Positions 15,848 through 28,400 of a stretch of 64,000 nucleotides of DNA are shown here, piece after piece. Positions within the stretch are counted from its first letter, which is position 1. Every line of letters starts with the position of its first letter. This DNA comes from an uncultured Bacteroidota bacterium. Lineage in GTDB: Bacteria; Bacteroidota; Bacteroidia; Bacteroidales; P3. Position numbers and translations under genes: made by a program. The notes under the pieces were generated by a model. It searched no databases and was not told where the DNA came from. It was given only the letters and a program-made list of their open reading frames with translations. The DNA lies in contig CACZWL010000012.1 in NCBI GenBank assembly GCA_902784865.1, positions 1 through 64,000 of the forward strand. Reading direction: 5' to 3'.

Positions 15848-17452
15848 TTAGCGCTTGTTTATGCGCACTCGGCGCAGGTCGAGGCTGTTCATGGCGTTGG
15901 TCCCCAGTCCGGAGACGTTCTTGTGGGTGAAGTGTAGCACCTGGTCGTAGTAGAGCACCAGCACCGGAGCCTCCTGCATCACCAGGCTGTCCAGTTGGCG
16001 GTAGAGGGCTGTGCGCGCCTCGGGGTCGGTCTCCACGCGCGAGCGTTCATATAATTTATCGTATTCTTTCGACACGAAGCGCGTGTAGTTGGGTCCTGCC
16101 GGCGCGCGGTTGGGGCTGTAGAAGAGCGAGAGGTAGTTCTCCGCGTCCGGGTAGTCGGCCACCCACGACCCACGGAACCAGCTGCTTTTGCCCTGTGCTA
16201 TCTGCTCGCGCAGCGCGGCGGGCGGGTTCACGTCGACCTGCACGTCGATGCCCGCCAGCCCCAGTTGCTGCTGCAGGTATTTGCAGAGGTCCAGGTAGTT
16301 GCTCGTCGTGCTCAGCTTCAGCCGCGGCAGCCCCTTGCCGTCGGGGTACCCCGCCTCGGCCAGCAGCCGCCGGCAGCGCTCGGGGTCGTACTCGTAGCCG
16401 TAGGCGCCACCGGTGTCGCTCCCGGGCAGCCCCATCGGCACGAAGCCGCCGACGCCCGGCATGCCCACGTTGTTGCGCAGGTATTTCATCATCTTCCGGC
16501 GGTCGAAGCCGCAGTTAATGGCCTGGCGCACACGGCGGTCCTTCAGCGGCGACGCCTCCTCGCCCGCTTCCATCAGGAAGCCCAGATACTCGGTGTTCAG
16601 GTAGGGGGTCGACGCCATGTCGATACGGTCGGCATACTTCGGCTTCAGCTGCCCGTCGAGGGTCAGAATCTCGTCCTTATAGCTGGCGTCCAGCGAGTTC
16701 ATGAAGTCCAGGTTGCCTTTGACGAACTCCAGGAAGACCGTCTGCCGTTCCACGATGAAGGTCGTGGCCACCGCGTCGAGGTAGGGCAGGGGAGTGCCCT
16801 CTTCGTCGCGCTCGAAATAGTCGGGATTGCGTCGCATCACCAGCTTGACGCCCTCTTTCCAGTACTGGAACCGGAAGGGCCCCGTGCCACAGGGGTGCTT
16901 GCGGAAGTCCTTGCCGTAGTGTTCCACCACCTCGCGTGGCACCACCGAGCAGTAGACCATGCCCAGCTGGCTCAGGAACGGGGCGAAGGGTTGCTTCAGC
17001 CTGACCCTGAAGGTCGTGTCGTCAAGCGCCTCGCAGCCCGCCATATTGGCGAAAATCCAGGCACCCGGCGACAGCACCGTCGGGTCCGTGATGCGGTGGA
17101 AGCTGTAGGCGAAGTCCTCGGCAACCACGCGACGTGTGCTGTCGGGTCCGAACAGGGCGTTGCGGTGGAAGCGTATGTCGTCGCGCAGGGTGAAGGTGTA
17201 GGTCAGTCCGTCGGCGCTTACCTCCCAGCGCTTGGCTATGCAGGGCTGCACCTGTAGGGCCGAGTCCAACTGTATCAGTCCGTTATACAGCTGCCGACAG
17301 GGCCAGATGGTGCTCTGGTCCTTGGCGAAAGCGGGGTCCAACGAGGCTATGCCGGCGCTCTCGTTGTAGCGGAAAATCATCTTGTCGTCGTGCCTGTGGT
17401 GCGAGCACCCCACGAGGAGCAGCAACAGAATAGGATAGCAGAGTCGTTTCAT
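15848..17452 (-). CDS. ABC transporter solute-binding lipoprotein, family 5
   Basis: A 534-residue lipoprotein (lipobox LLVGC, Cys16) of the OppA/DppA family, which captures peptides or similar solutes for an ABC importer. The family pattern is clear: ESAGIASLDPAFAKD, LYNGLIQLDSALQVQPCIAKRW, LTYTFTLRDDIRFH and RRVRQAINCGFDRRKMM, then KYLQQQLGLAGIDVQVDV and the closing YDKLYERSRVETDPEAR. It lies 21 bp downstream of atpC, so it may be read from the atp promoter. The only permease in the window is at 10902-11978 on the other strand. Confidence 0.9.
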   Translation of the reverse strand: MKRLCYPILLLLLVGCSHHRHDDKMIFRYNESAGIASLDPAFAKDQSTIWPCRQLYNGLIQLDSALQVQPCIAKRWEVSADGLTYTFTLRDDIRFHRNALFGPDSTRRVVAEDFAYSFHRITDPTVLSPGAWIFANMAGCEALDDTTFRVRLKQPFAPFLSQLGMVYCSVVPREVVEHYGKDFRKHPCGTGPFRFQYWKEGVKLVMRRNPDYFERDEEGTPLPYLDAVATTFIVERQTVFLEFVKGNLDFMNSLDASYKDEILTLDGQLKPKYADRIDMASTPYLNTEYLGFLMEAGEEASPLKDRRVRQAINCGFDRRKMMKYLRNNVGMPGVGGFVPMGLPGSDTGGAYGYEYDPERCRRLLAEAGYPDGKGLPRLKLSTTSNYLDLCKYLQQQLGLAGIDVQVDVNPPAALREQIAQGKSSWFRGSWVADYPDAENYLSLFYSPNRAPAGPNYTRFVSKEYDKLYERSRVETDPEARTALYRQLDSLVMQEAPVLVLYYDQVLHFTHKNVSGLGTNAMNSLDLRRVRINKR

Positions 17453-17473
17453 TGACCGTCGACTTCTTGCGGA

Positions 17474-17710
17474 CTACTGCACCAGTATCAGCAGGTCGTT
17501 TTGTTGCCCTTTCACCACGCCGCCGCGAATGTCGTAGGTGTGCTCCTCGCCGCTGTCGGTGACCAGGCGCACTTTCCCCTGCTTCATCGACGAGATGATG
17601 GGGGCGTGGTTGTTCATCACCTCGAACAGCCCCCCTGTGCCGGGCAGCTGCACCAGCTTGGCTTCGCCTTCGTAGAGGACGCTGTCGGGTTTCGTTATCT
17701 TGACTTTCAT
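17474..17710 (-). CDS. atpC: F1F0 ATP synthase epsilon subunit (beta-barrel domain only)
   Basis: A 78-residue epsilon subunit of the F1 sector, coupling rotor to catalytic head. The sequence fits the N-terminal beta-sandwich (ITKPDSVLYEGEAKLVQLPG, GLFEVMNNHAPIISSMKQGKVRL, IRGGVVKGQQNDLLILVQ). The C-terminal two-helix regulatory domain is absent, which is usual in Bacteroidota. It lies 23 bp after atpD. The rest of the ATP synthase genes are not in this window. Confidence 0.93.
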   Translation of the reverse strand: MKVKITKPDSVLYEGEAKLVQLPGTGGLFEVMNNHAPIISSMKQGKVRLVTDSGEEHTYDIRGGVVKGQQNDLLILVQ

Positions 17711-17733
17711 CTTCAGTTTACTCTATGCAACAA

Positions 17734-19245
<1,512 letters not shown>

Positions 19246-19272
19246 TTATATTGTTTCCTTTAATAAAAATTG

Positions 19273-19306
19273 CGGTGCAAAGATACACATTTTTTTCTTT
19301 GCACCG
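19273..19306 (-). promoter_or_regulatory. atpDC promoter inside a perfect 10-bp inverted repeat
   Basis: On the minus strand TATCTTTG (19278-19285) is followed by CACCGCAAT, a canonical -7 box 42 bp upstream of atpD. CGGTGCAAAG at 19273-19282 and CTTTGCACCG at 19297-19306 form a perfect inverted repeat with a 14-bp spacer that takes in the promoter. The same TATCTTTGCACCGCAAT sequence is the promoter of the DUF2156 gene at 46330-46337. Confidence 0.65.
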
Positions 19307-19383
19307 TAAAAAAAGTTTCACCAACTGCCGATTTTAACATTTCCGTTGCCACAACACCCTATCGGTACACGTCGCTGCTCTCT

Positions 19384-19426
19384 AAAAAAGTTTTCCCCGA
19401 TGGCACAATAGACCGTCGGGGAAAAC
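19384..19426 (-). terminator. Rho-independent terminator of the pyrophosphatase gene
   Basis: Read on the minus strand, GTTTTCCCCGA pairs perfectly with TCGGGGAAAAC (11 bp) and is followed by a run of six T. It lies 36 bp after the hppA stop and separates it from atpD. Confidence 0.85.
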
Positions 19427-19461
19427 GTTGTTTTTGGTGAAGGATTTTCTCCCACCAGAGC

Positions 19462-21906
<2,445 letters not shown>

Positions 21907-21948
21907 ATACAGTTGATTTTTTTATTTATCACTTGTAAAATGGGTCTA

Positions 21949-21980
21949 CAAATATAGTATATTTTGTTAAAATGACAAAA
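21949..21980 (-). promoter_or_regulatory. hppA promoter
   Basis: On the minus strand TATATTTG (21949-21956) with an upstream TTTTG at 21976-21980, spaced about 20 bp, matches the Bacteroidota -7 and -33 boxes. It is about 43 bp upstream of the hppA ATG. Confidence 0.7.
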
Positions 21981-22015
21981 AAAAAATCATCCACCCGACA
22001 TTTTTTTTTGTCGGG
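21977..22015 (-). terminator. Probable terminator of DUF6266 copy 2
   Basis: CCCGACA/TGTCGGG (21994-22015) forms a 7-bp stem with an A-rich loop, followed 8 bp later on the minus strand by a run of ten T that overlaps the hppA -33 region. It lies 67 bp after the DUF6266 stop. Confidence 0.5.
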
Positions 22016-22081
22016 CTGACGAAGTTTGCCGCCGTTGTGCGGCCTCAGAAAAAGGTGATTGGGGCAGGGTGGGGCAGGCGC

Positions 22082-22840
22082 CTAGGTGCGCAGGTGCGGC
22101 TCGGGGGCGTCGACGGCCCCGGCCGAGTGGTTTTCCGAAGTATGCTCTGCGCTGTGTTCCAACGCGGTAGGTTCGCCTATTTCAACCGTCGCTTCAGTGG
22201 TGGAAACTTGGCTGCGGCAGCCCACATAGGCCGATGCCGAGGCGCGTCCTTCGCGGTCGACGACGAAGCCCCAGACGTGCACCTCGCGGCCGCGCCAGGC
22301 GTCGGGCAGCGAAACACGCACTCGTTTCGTCCGCCGCGCCACCGGCGCCATAAGCATACCGGCCTCGGCGTCAGGGCAATAGGCGTAGAGGTAGACCTTG
22401 TCCTCGGGCGACGCGCGGGCGAACATTGTATTCTTCTCGAAGTCGACGCTCAGCACGCCGTCCTCGCCGAACTGCGGCGCATGGAACGATACCGGTGCCG
22501 CCGCCCCGGCAGCCAGTGTCAGCGAGGCGTAATCCACCTTGACGGCGCCGTATACGGTGCTGAAATTCTGCTTGTTGCGACGCACGAACCAGTTGCCCTC
22601 CGTCATCTGCGCACCGCGCGCCTGCTCGCCGAAGCCCAGGAGCAGCGCCTGGCGGGCCTTGGCGGCGAAGCGTACCATGGCGACAAACCACTCGCGCTCA
22701 ACCTGTTGCTGCGCCGTGTTGGGGTAGTTGATCTGCCTCACATAGCCGCGCACGCACGGCACTCCGCGCCAGCGGTAGCCCACCACGGTGCCCACTTTCC
22801 CCGAGAACGGGCCGAGGATGCCCTCTGTCAATCTTGCCAT
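22082..22840 (-). CDS. DUF6266-family protein, copy 2
   Basis: A 252-residue paralogue of the protein at 7681-8556. The shared N-terminus is MARLTEGILGPFSGKVGTVV, then YRWRGVPCVRGYVRQINYPN, ARQALLLGFGE, VLSVDFEKNTMFARASPEDKV and a late WGFVVDREGRASASAYVG segment. After that the two tails are unrelated; here it is acidic and polar (TEATVEIGEP). There is no signal peptide. The family is common in gut Bacteroidota but its function is unknown. Both copies sit alone beside housekeeping genes. Confidence 0.78.
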   Translation of the reverse strand: MARLTEGILGPFSGKVGTVVGYRWRGVPCVRGYVRQINYPNTAQQQVEREWFVAMVRFAAKARQALLLGFGEQARGAQMTEGNWFVRRNKQNFSTVYGAVKVDYASLTLAAGAAAPVSFHAPQFGEDGVLSVDFEKNTMFARASPEDKVYLYAYCPDAEAGMLMAPVARRTKRVRVSLPDAWRGREVHVWGFVVDREGRASASAYVGCRSQVSTTEATVEIGEPTALEHSAEHTSENHSAGAVDAPEPHLRT

Positions 22841-22908
22841 ATCTTTTTTTGCTTTTTTACCCCTAGTAACGCGCCTCGTCCGCGTTTATTGTGCATGCAA
22901 GGAGAAAA

Positions 22909-22926
22909 AAAGAAGAGGGGAAGAAC
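22909..22926 (+). repeat. Short copy of the purine-rich repeat
   Basis: AAAGAAGAGGGGAAGAAC matches the core of the repeat at 15705-15725 and 36212-36232. Flanks differ. It lies in the 214-bp gap between DUF6266 copy 2 and pyrE. Confidence 0.45.
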
Positions 22927-23042
22927 ATGAAGCTTCGAAAACGCTCATTTCCAGCCCTCTGGATGCGGGCGAAATTTGCCTTTTCCGCGCCCGTGTGCAA
23001 GGCTGTTGATAAAAAGTTTTTATTTATATCAGAAAAAAGGTG

Positions 23043-23050
23043 TATCTTTG
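23043..23050 (+). promoter_or_regulatory. pyrE -7 box, only 4 bp from the ATG
   Basis: TATCTTTG followed by CACC and then the pyrE ATG at 23055. With Bacteroidota start points usually a few bases beyond the TTTG, transcription should begin at or next to the start codon. Confidence 0.7.
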
Positions 23051-23054
23051 CACC

Positions 23055-23711
23055 ATGATTACAAACCAGGACATGGCCGCACAGATGGCCGAATTCTTAC
23101 TGAAAGTGAAAGCGGTAAAGCTCAACAACGAGCATCCTTTCACATGGGCTTCCGGGCGAAAATCGCCCATTTATTGTGACAATCGCGTCACGCTTTCCTA
23201 CCCCGAAGTGCGCACGTACATCCGGCAGCGCTTCTCCGAGATAGTGACCGACATGTGGGGCAACGTCGACGTGATAGCCGGCGTGGCCACGGGCGGCATC
23301 GCCCAAGGCGCCCTTGTGGCCCAGGAGCTGGGCAAACCCTTTGTCTACGTGCGTTCGGAGCAGAAGAGCCACGGGCTGACCAACCAGATAGAGGGCGAGA
23401 TCCACGCCGGGCAGTCGGTCGTCGTGATCGAAGACCTCGTCTCGACGGGCAAGAGCTCGCTCATCGCCGTCAAGGCCCTCCGCGAGAAAGGCTGCACCGT
23501 CAAGGGCATGGCCGCCATCTTCACCTACGGCCTCCAGGTTGCCGCCGACAACTTCAATGCGGAGAATGTCGAGCTCTGCACCCTCACGGACTACGACACC
23601 CTTGTCGGCGTCGCCAAGGAGCACGAGTACATCCGCCCCGAGGACTTCGAGAGCCTCGCCGCCTGGCGCCAGAACCCCGAGCTGTGGAGCGAAGAGCACA
23701 TGGACAAGTGA
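23055..23711 (+). CDS. pyrE: Orotate phosphoribosyltransferase
   Basis: A 218-residue enzyme that joins orotate to PRPP to give orotidine 5'-phosphate in pyrimidine synthesis. The PRPP loop is VVVIEDLVSTGKSS, preceded by IAGVATGGIAQGALVA and YVRSEQKSHGLTNQIEG. HPFTWASGRKSPIYCDNR is the N-terminal substrate hood. The start MITNQDMAAQMAEF is chosen because the -7 box ends only 4 bp before it; the upstream in-frame TTG-type extension would overlap the promoter. The mRNA may be leaderless. Confidence 0.96.
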   Translation: MITNQDMAAQMAEFLLKVKAVKLNNEHPFTWASGRKSPIYCDNRVTLSYPEVRTYIRQRFSEIVTDMWGNVDVIAGVATGGIAQGALVAQELGKPFVYVRSEQKSHGLTNQIEGEIHAGQSVVVIEDLVSTGKSSLIAVKALREKGCTVKGMAAIFTYGLQVAADNFNAENVELCTLTDYDTLVGVAKEHEYIRPEDFESLAAWRQNPELWSEEHMDK

Positions 23712-23735
23712 AAGGTGAAAGTTGAAAGTTGAAAA
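23711..23735 (+). repeat. GTTGAAA heptamer run
   Basis: GTGAAAGTTGAAAGTTGAAAATG repeats a 7-bp unit three times directly after the pyrE stop. It is the reverse complement of the TTTTCAA/TTTCAAC runs found nearby at 23816-23846, so the two could pair in an RNA. Confidence 0.6.
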
Positions 23736-23758
23736 TGGTTGATTTAGGCCAACACGTC

Positions 23759-24589
23759 ATGAAGCGCTTGTCAAAAAAGTTGAAATTTGTCATGCTTGCA
23801 GTTGCAGGTGTGCTGTTCAACTTTCATTTTTCAATTTTCAATTCCCTCCGAGCCCAGGACTCGGTGCTCACGGTCAGCCTCCCTTCAGGCATGAGCCTTG
23901 ACCTGGTGTGGGTCGAGGGCGGCACCTTCGTCATGGGCAACAACCAGGCCCGCGGCGTCAAGTACAGCTACCAGTCGTCGCGGCCCGAGCACAGTGTCAC
24001 CGTCGATGGCTTCTTCATCGCCCGTTGCGAGGTGACGCAGGCCCTGTGGCGCGCCGTCATGGGGGGCAACCCCTCCAAGTTCAACAGCAACCCCGACCTG
24101 CCGGTCGACTGCGTCTCGTGGGACGAAGCGCAGCAGTTCGCCATCATGCTCAGCCAGCTTACCGGCCACCGCTTCCGCCTCCCCACCGAGGCCGAATGGG
24201 AATATGCCGCCCGCGGCGGCCGTCGAGCCAAAGACACCCCCTTCGCAGGGTCCGACCGCAACGGCCTCGACCGCTGCGCCTGGTACTGCGTCAACAGCCA
24301 AGGCTCCACGCACCCCGTCGGTTCGCTGCAGCCCAACGAGCTGGGGCTCTACGACATGGGCGGCAACGTCGCCGAGTGGTGCCTCGACTGGGCCGGCGAA
24401 TACCCCGACACACCGCAGGACAACCCGCGCGGACCCCGCCAGGGCGAACACCGCATACTGCGCGGCGGCCACTACAACAGCACCTCCTCGGCCTGCTCCG
24501 TCTTCGACCGCGGCTGGTACATACCCTCCGGAAAATACGAGTACTACGGATTCAGACTAATCATGGAGCCCGACGCCAATGAAGATTAA
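23759..24589 (+). CDS. Exported SUMF1/formylglycine-generating-enzyme-fold protein
   Basis: A 276-residue exported protein. ATG 23759 is preferred because it gives a signal peptide with a basic start (MKRLSKKLK) ending at LRAQ; TTG 23729 or ATG 23735 would extend it. The mature part is a SUMF1 domain: VWVEGGTFVMGN, HSVTVDGFFIARCEVTQALW, WDEAQQFAIML, RLPTEAEWEYAARGG, GLYDMGGNVAEWCLDW and YYGFRL. Of the two catalytic cysteines of true formylglycine-generating enzyme only the second is present (RGGHYNSTSSAC), so the oxidase activity is unlikely. A structural or gliding/secretion-related role, as in GldJ/GldK, is possible but unproven. Confidence 0.85.
   Translation: MKRLSKKLKFVMLAVAGVLFNFHFSIFNSLRAQDSVLTVSLPSGMSLDLVWVEGGTFVMGNNQARGVKYSYQSSRPEHSVTVDGFFIARCEVTQALWRAVMGGNPSKFNSNPDLPVDCVSWDEAQQFAIMLSQLTGHRFRLPTEAEWEYAARGGRRAKDTPFAGSDRNGLDRCAWYCVNSQGSTHPVGSLQPNELGLYDMGGNVAEWCLDWAGEYPDTPQDNPRGPRQGEHRILRGGHYNSTSSACSVFDRGWYIPSGKYEYYGFRLIMEPDANED
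23816..23846 (+). repeat. TTTTCAA heptamer run within a signal peptide
   Basis: TTCAACTTTCATTTTTCAATTTTCAATT units encode the hydrophobic core and end of the SUMF1-fold protein's signal peptide (FNFHFSIFNS). Confidence 0.6.
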
Positions 24590-25109
24590 AGACAAAGACT
24601 TCCGCCCCTACATCGCCGAGGCCGAGCTGCACGACATCGTCGGACGCCTGGCCGCCCAGCTCAGCACCGACTACCGGGGCCGCGACCTCGTCGTCTGCCC
24701 CGTGCTCACGGGAGCCTTCATGTTCGCCTCCGACCTCGTCAAGCAGCTCACCATCCCCTGCGAGGTCGCCTTCGTCCGCTACTCCTCCTACTCCGGCATG
24801 GCCTCCACCGGCACCGTCCGCTGCCACATGCCCTTCCCGCAGTCCATCCAGGGACGCGACGTGCTCATCGTCGAAGACGTCGTCGACAGCGGCCTCTCCA
24901 TGCGCCACATCCTCGACGCCGCCAGCGCCCTTGGCCCCAGCTCCATAAGCATCTGCACCCTCTTCTTCAAACCCCGCGCCTTCCGCGGCAACTACCGCAT
25001 CGACTACATAGGCCGCAACATCGGCAACGAATTCATCGTCGGCTACGGCCTCGACTACGACGAAGCGGGCCGCAACCTCAAAGAAATCTACATACTCAAC
25101 GAACAATAG
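24579..25109 (+). CDS. hpt: Hypoxanthine phosphoribosyltransferase
   Basis: A 176-residue purine salvage enzyme making IMP or GMP from hypoxanthine or guanine and PRPP. The PRPP motif VLIVEDVVDSGLSM and the preceding VCPVLTGAFMFASDLVKQL are diagnostic, as are EVAFVRYSSYSG and the C-terminal DYIGRNIGNEFIVGYGLDYDE. It starts 11 bp before the stop of the SUMF1-fold gene, indicating co-translation. A small lipoprotein gene begins 3 bp after its stop. Confidence 0.95.
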   Translation: MKIKDKDFRPYIAEAELHDIVGRLAAQLSTDYRGRDLVVCPVLTGAFMFASDLVKQLTIPCEVAFVRYSSYSGMASTGTVRCHMPFPQSIQGRDVLIVEDVVDSGLSMRHILDAASALGPSSISICTLFFKPRAFRGNYRIDYIGRNIGNEFIVGYGLDYDEAGRNLKEIYILNEQ

Positions 25110-25112
25110 GCC

Positions 25113-25484
25113 ATGAAAAAACACAGGCTCATACTCATGCTCCTCCTCGTGGCGTCCTTCGCCGCCTGCGAAAAAGAGAAACCCCTCGACGTGAAGCCCT
25201 CGCAGCTCTACGGCAAGTGGGTACGGACCGGCACCCAGGAATACTGGACCTACAACGCCGACAGCACCGGCAACAAGGTCAACCGCGAAGAATTCGAGCA
25301 AGACGACGAGAACAACGGCGACTTCGAATGGACCCTCGTCGGCGACGAGATACGCCACATCTTCCATGGCCGCCAGGGCAACCAGAACATACCCAAGTAC
25401 TACACCATCACCGCCATCACCGCCACCTCCATGAAGTGGAAAGACGACTACAGCAACACCATGTACTTCAGCAAAGTAAACTAG
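25113..25484 (+). CDS. Small lipoprotein, lipocalin-like
   Basis: A 123-residue lipoprotein with lipobox SFAAC (Cys19). The mature part has an alternating beta-strand pattern beginning LYGKWVRTGTQEYWTYN and ending ITATSMKWKDDYSNTMYFSK. This resembles the small lipocalin-like/DUF lipoproteins common in Bacteroidales, in which a GKW motif opens the barrel. No function is known. It is packed tightly between hpt (3 bp) and the AsmA-like gene (4 bp). Confidence 0.75.
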   Translation: MKKHRLILMLLLVASFAACEKEKPLDVKPSQLYGKWVRTGTQEYWTYNADSTGNKVNREEFEQDDENNGDFEWTLVGDEIRHIFHGRQGNQNIPKYYTITAITATSMKWKDDYSNTMYFSKVN

Positions 25485-25488
25485 CACC

Positions 25489-28400
25489 ATGAAGAAAGGT
25501 TGGAAAATAGCACTCATCTCGCTAGGCTCGCTGCTCGGCCTGGTGGCCGTCGTGGTGGCCGTGGCCATGTACCTGGTCTTCACACCCAGCCGCCTCACAA
25601 AAATCGTCAACTCCCTGGCTACCGACTACATAGCCTGCGAGAGCCGCTTCGACAAAGTCGACCTCACCCTCCTCTCCACCTTCCCTGATGCAGGGCTGCG
25701 TGTCGACAACCTCCTCCTCGTCAACCCCACCGACGGCGCACCCTCCGACACCCTGGCACGCATCTCCAACCTCACCGTCGGCCTCGACGTCATGGCGTTC
25801 CTCAAGGAGCGCAAGGTCATCGTCCACCAAGTAATCATCGACGACGCCGACGCCAACCTCTTCATCGCCAGCGACGGCAGCACCAACTTCGACATCTTCC
25901 CCTCGTCGTCCGACACCGCCAAGTCTGAATCCTCGCTCCCGCAAGTCATCGACCTACAGAAAATCAAGGTCTCCAACCTCAACGCCCGCTACCTCGACCA
26001 GCGCGGCGGCATGGACGCCACCGTCGAAGCCCTCGGCCTCGACCTCAAGGGGTCCCTGCGCGACAACGACATCGACGCCGACCTCACCCTCGGCACACCC
26101 CATGTGGCCTTCGCCATGGTCGACACCGCCACCGGCCGCCACACCCTCGACGCACTCGTGGCGCACCTGAAACTCGATGCCAAAGGCGGCATGCTGAACG
26201 AGAGCCTCGACGCCAAAGCCTCGCTCGACGCCAAGCGCATGGTGGTCAACATGGCCGACAGCACCGGGCGCGAGACCCTGGCTGCCGACCTCGACGCCCT
26301 CGACCTCGCCCTCAAAGGCGACGGCAGCACCAGCCTCCTCTCAGGCCTGCTCGACCTCACCCTCGGCGGCGGCACCCTCCGCACTGCCGGCACCGACATG
26401 GTCAACGCCACCCTTCGCGACTCAAAGCACGACCTCGTCGCGGCCAAGGTGCCCTTCGTCTTCGACCTCATCAAGATGATGATCGCCCTCAACGAGGGTC
26501 GCATGGCGCTCGACCAGTTTGCGCTCACCGCCGACGGCGATGTCCAGCTGGCCATCGACAGCCTGCCCCTCAGCCTCGACCTCGCCCTGTCCACCGACGG
26601 CCCCTGGCCGCTGCAGCCCCTCCTCGCCATCGTGCCCTCCGCCTATATGGGTTGGAAACAAGGCATGGACCTCGACGGTAAGGCCCGGCTCGAAGCCCAT
26701 GTGACGGGCGCGCTCACCGACACCACCATGCCGCTCGTCGACGCACACATCACCCTCGCCGACGGCCTCTACAGCCAGCCCAAGGTGATGCCCTATAAAG
26801 TCAATAAAATCAATGGCGACGTCACAGCCCACCTCGACCTCGGCCCCAAGGGCAAAAGCCACGCCGTCGTCAAGAGCCTCACCGCTCGCGCCCGCGATTC
26901 CAAGCTCAGCCTCGCCGGACGCGCCGACGACCTTATGGGCGACATGCGCATCGATGCCGACATCAAGGGTGCGCTACCCCTGGCCGACGTCATGCCCTTC
27001 GTCCCCGACACCCTGCCGCTGACGGCCAAGGGCGACGCCGACCTCGACCTCCACGTCAACTTCGCCATGAGCCACCTGCAGAAAAAGGCCCTCGACAAGG
27101 TCAAGGCTTCCGGCACCGTCAGCGCCAAGAACCTCGACATCGTCTACGACACCATCCATGCCACGGCTCCCGACCTCGACCTCAGCCTCCAGCTGCCGGC
27201 CAAGCTCCACAAGTCGAGCCTCGCCGACGCACGCATCAAAGGCTCGCGACTCGACGTCCAGATGCCCAACCGTGCCATCAAGGCCGCCATCGAAAAACCC
27301 AACATCAGCCTCGGCGTCAACGACGTCACCCGCCAGCAGCTCGCCGCCTCCTTCGTCGTCATGATGGGCGAAACCGAGGTAGGCATCGACTCCACCCTCG
27401 TCTCCCTCGACGAGCTCTCGCTCAAAGGCTCTGTCCGACTCGACTCCACGCAGACCAACATCCTCAAGCAGTACAACCCCGCCTTCACCGCCACCACCCA
27501 CAGCGCCAGCCTCTACATGCCGCAACTGCCCGACGCCGTGCGCCTCTCGCAGTTCTCCATGAAGTACGACCCCGCGCTCTGCGACATCAAGAAGGTACAG
27601 GTCAAGGTGGGACACTCCGACTTCGAACTCTACGGCACCATCGAGAACCTCGAGGACTGGCTCTCGCACAAAGCCATGCTCCGCGGCGACCTCAACTTCA
27701 CCTCCAACTATGCCGACATCGACCAGCTGATGGATATGTTCAGCGGCGTAGGTTCCAACCCCGACACCCTCGAGGCTATGCGCAAGGAGGACAAGGTCCC
27801 CACCGAAGCCAACCCCTTCATTGTCCCACGCGACGTCGACATCACCCTCCACACACACATCCAGCGCAGCGTGGCCTTCGGCAACGACCTCAACGACGTG
27901 GCAGGCTCTTTCACCATCAAGGACGGCGTGGCCATACTCGACCAGATCGGTTTCGTCTGCAAGGCCGCCACCATGCAGCTCACCGCACTCTACCGCTCGC
28001 CGCGCCCCAACAACCTCTTTGCCGCCATCGACTTCCACCTGCTCGACATACAGATCCACGAACTCCTCGACATGATTCCCGCCGTCGACACCCTCGTGCC
28101 CATGCTCTCGGCCTTCGACGGCAACGCCAATTTCCACCTCGCCGGCGAGAGCTACCTTTTCGCCAACTACAAGCCCAAGTTCAGCTCGCTCCTCGGCTCC
28201 GCCGCCATCAGCGGCCAGGACCTCGTCGTCATCGACAACTCCTCGATAGCCTCTATTGCCAAGCTGATGCGCTTCAAGAAGTGGAAAGAGAAAGACAACA
28301 AGATACGCATCGACAGCCTCTCTGTCGAGATGACCTGCTTCGAGAATGAAATCGAGGTCTTCCCCTTCCTCCTCAACGTCGGTTCCTACTCCATCTGCGC

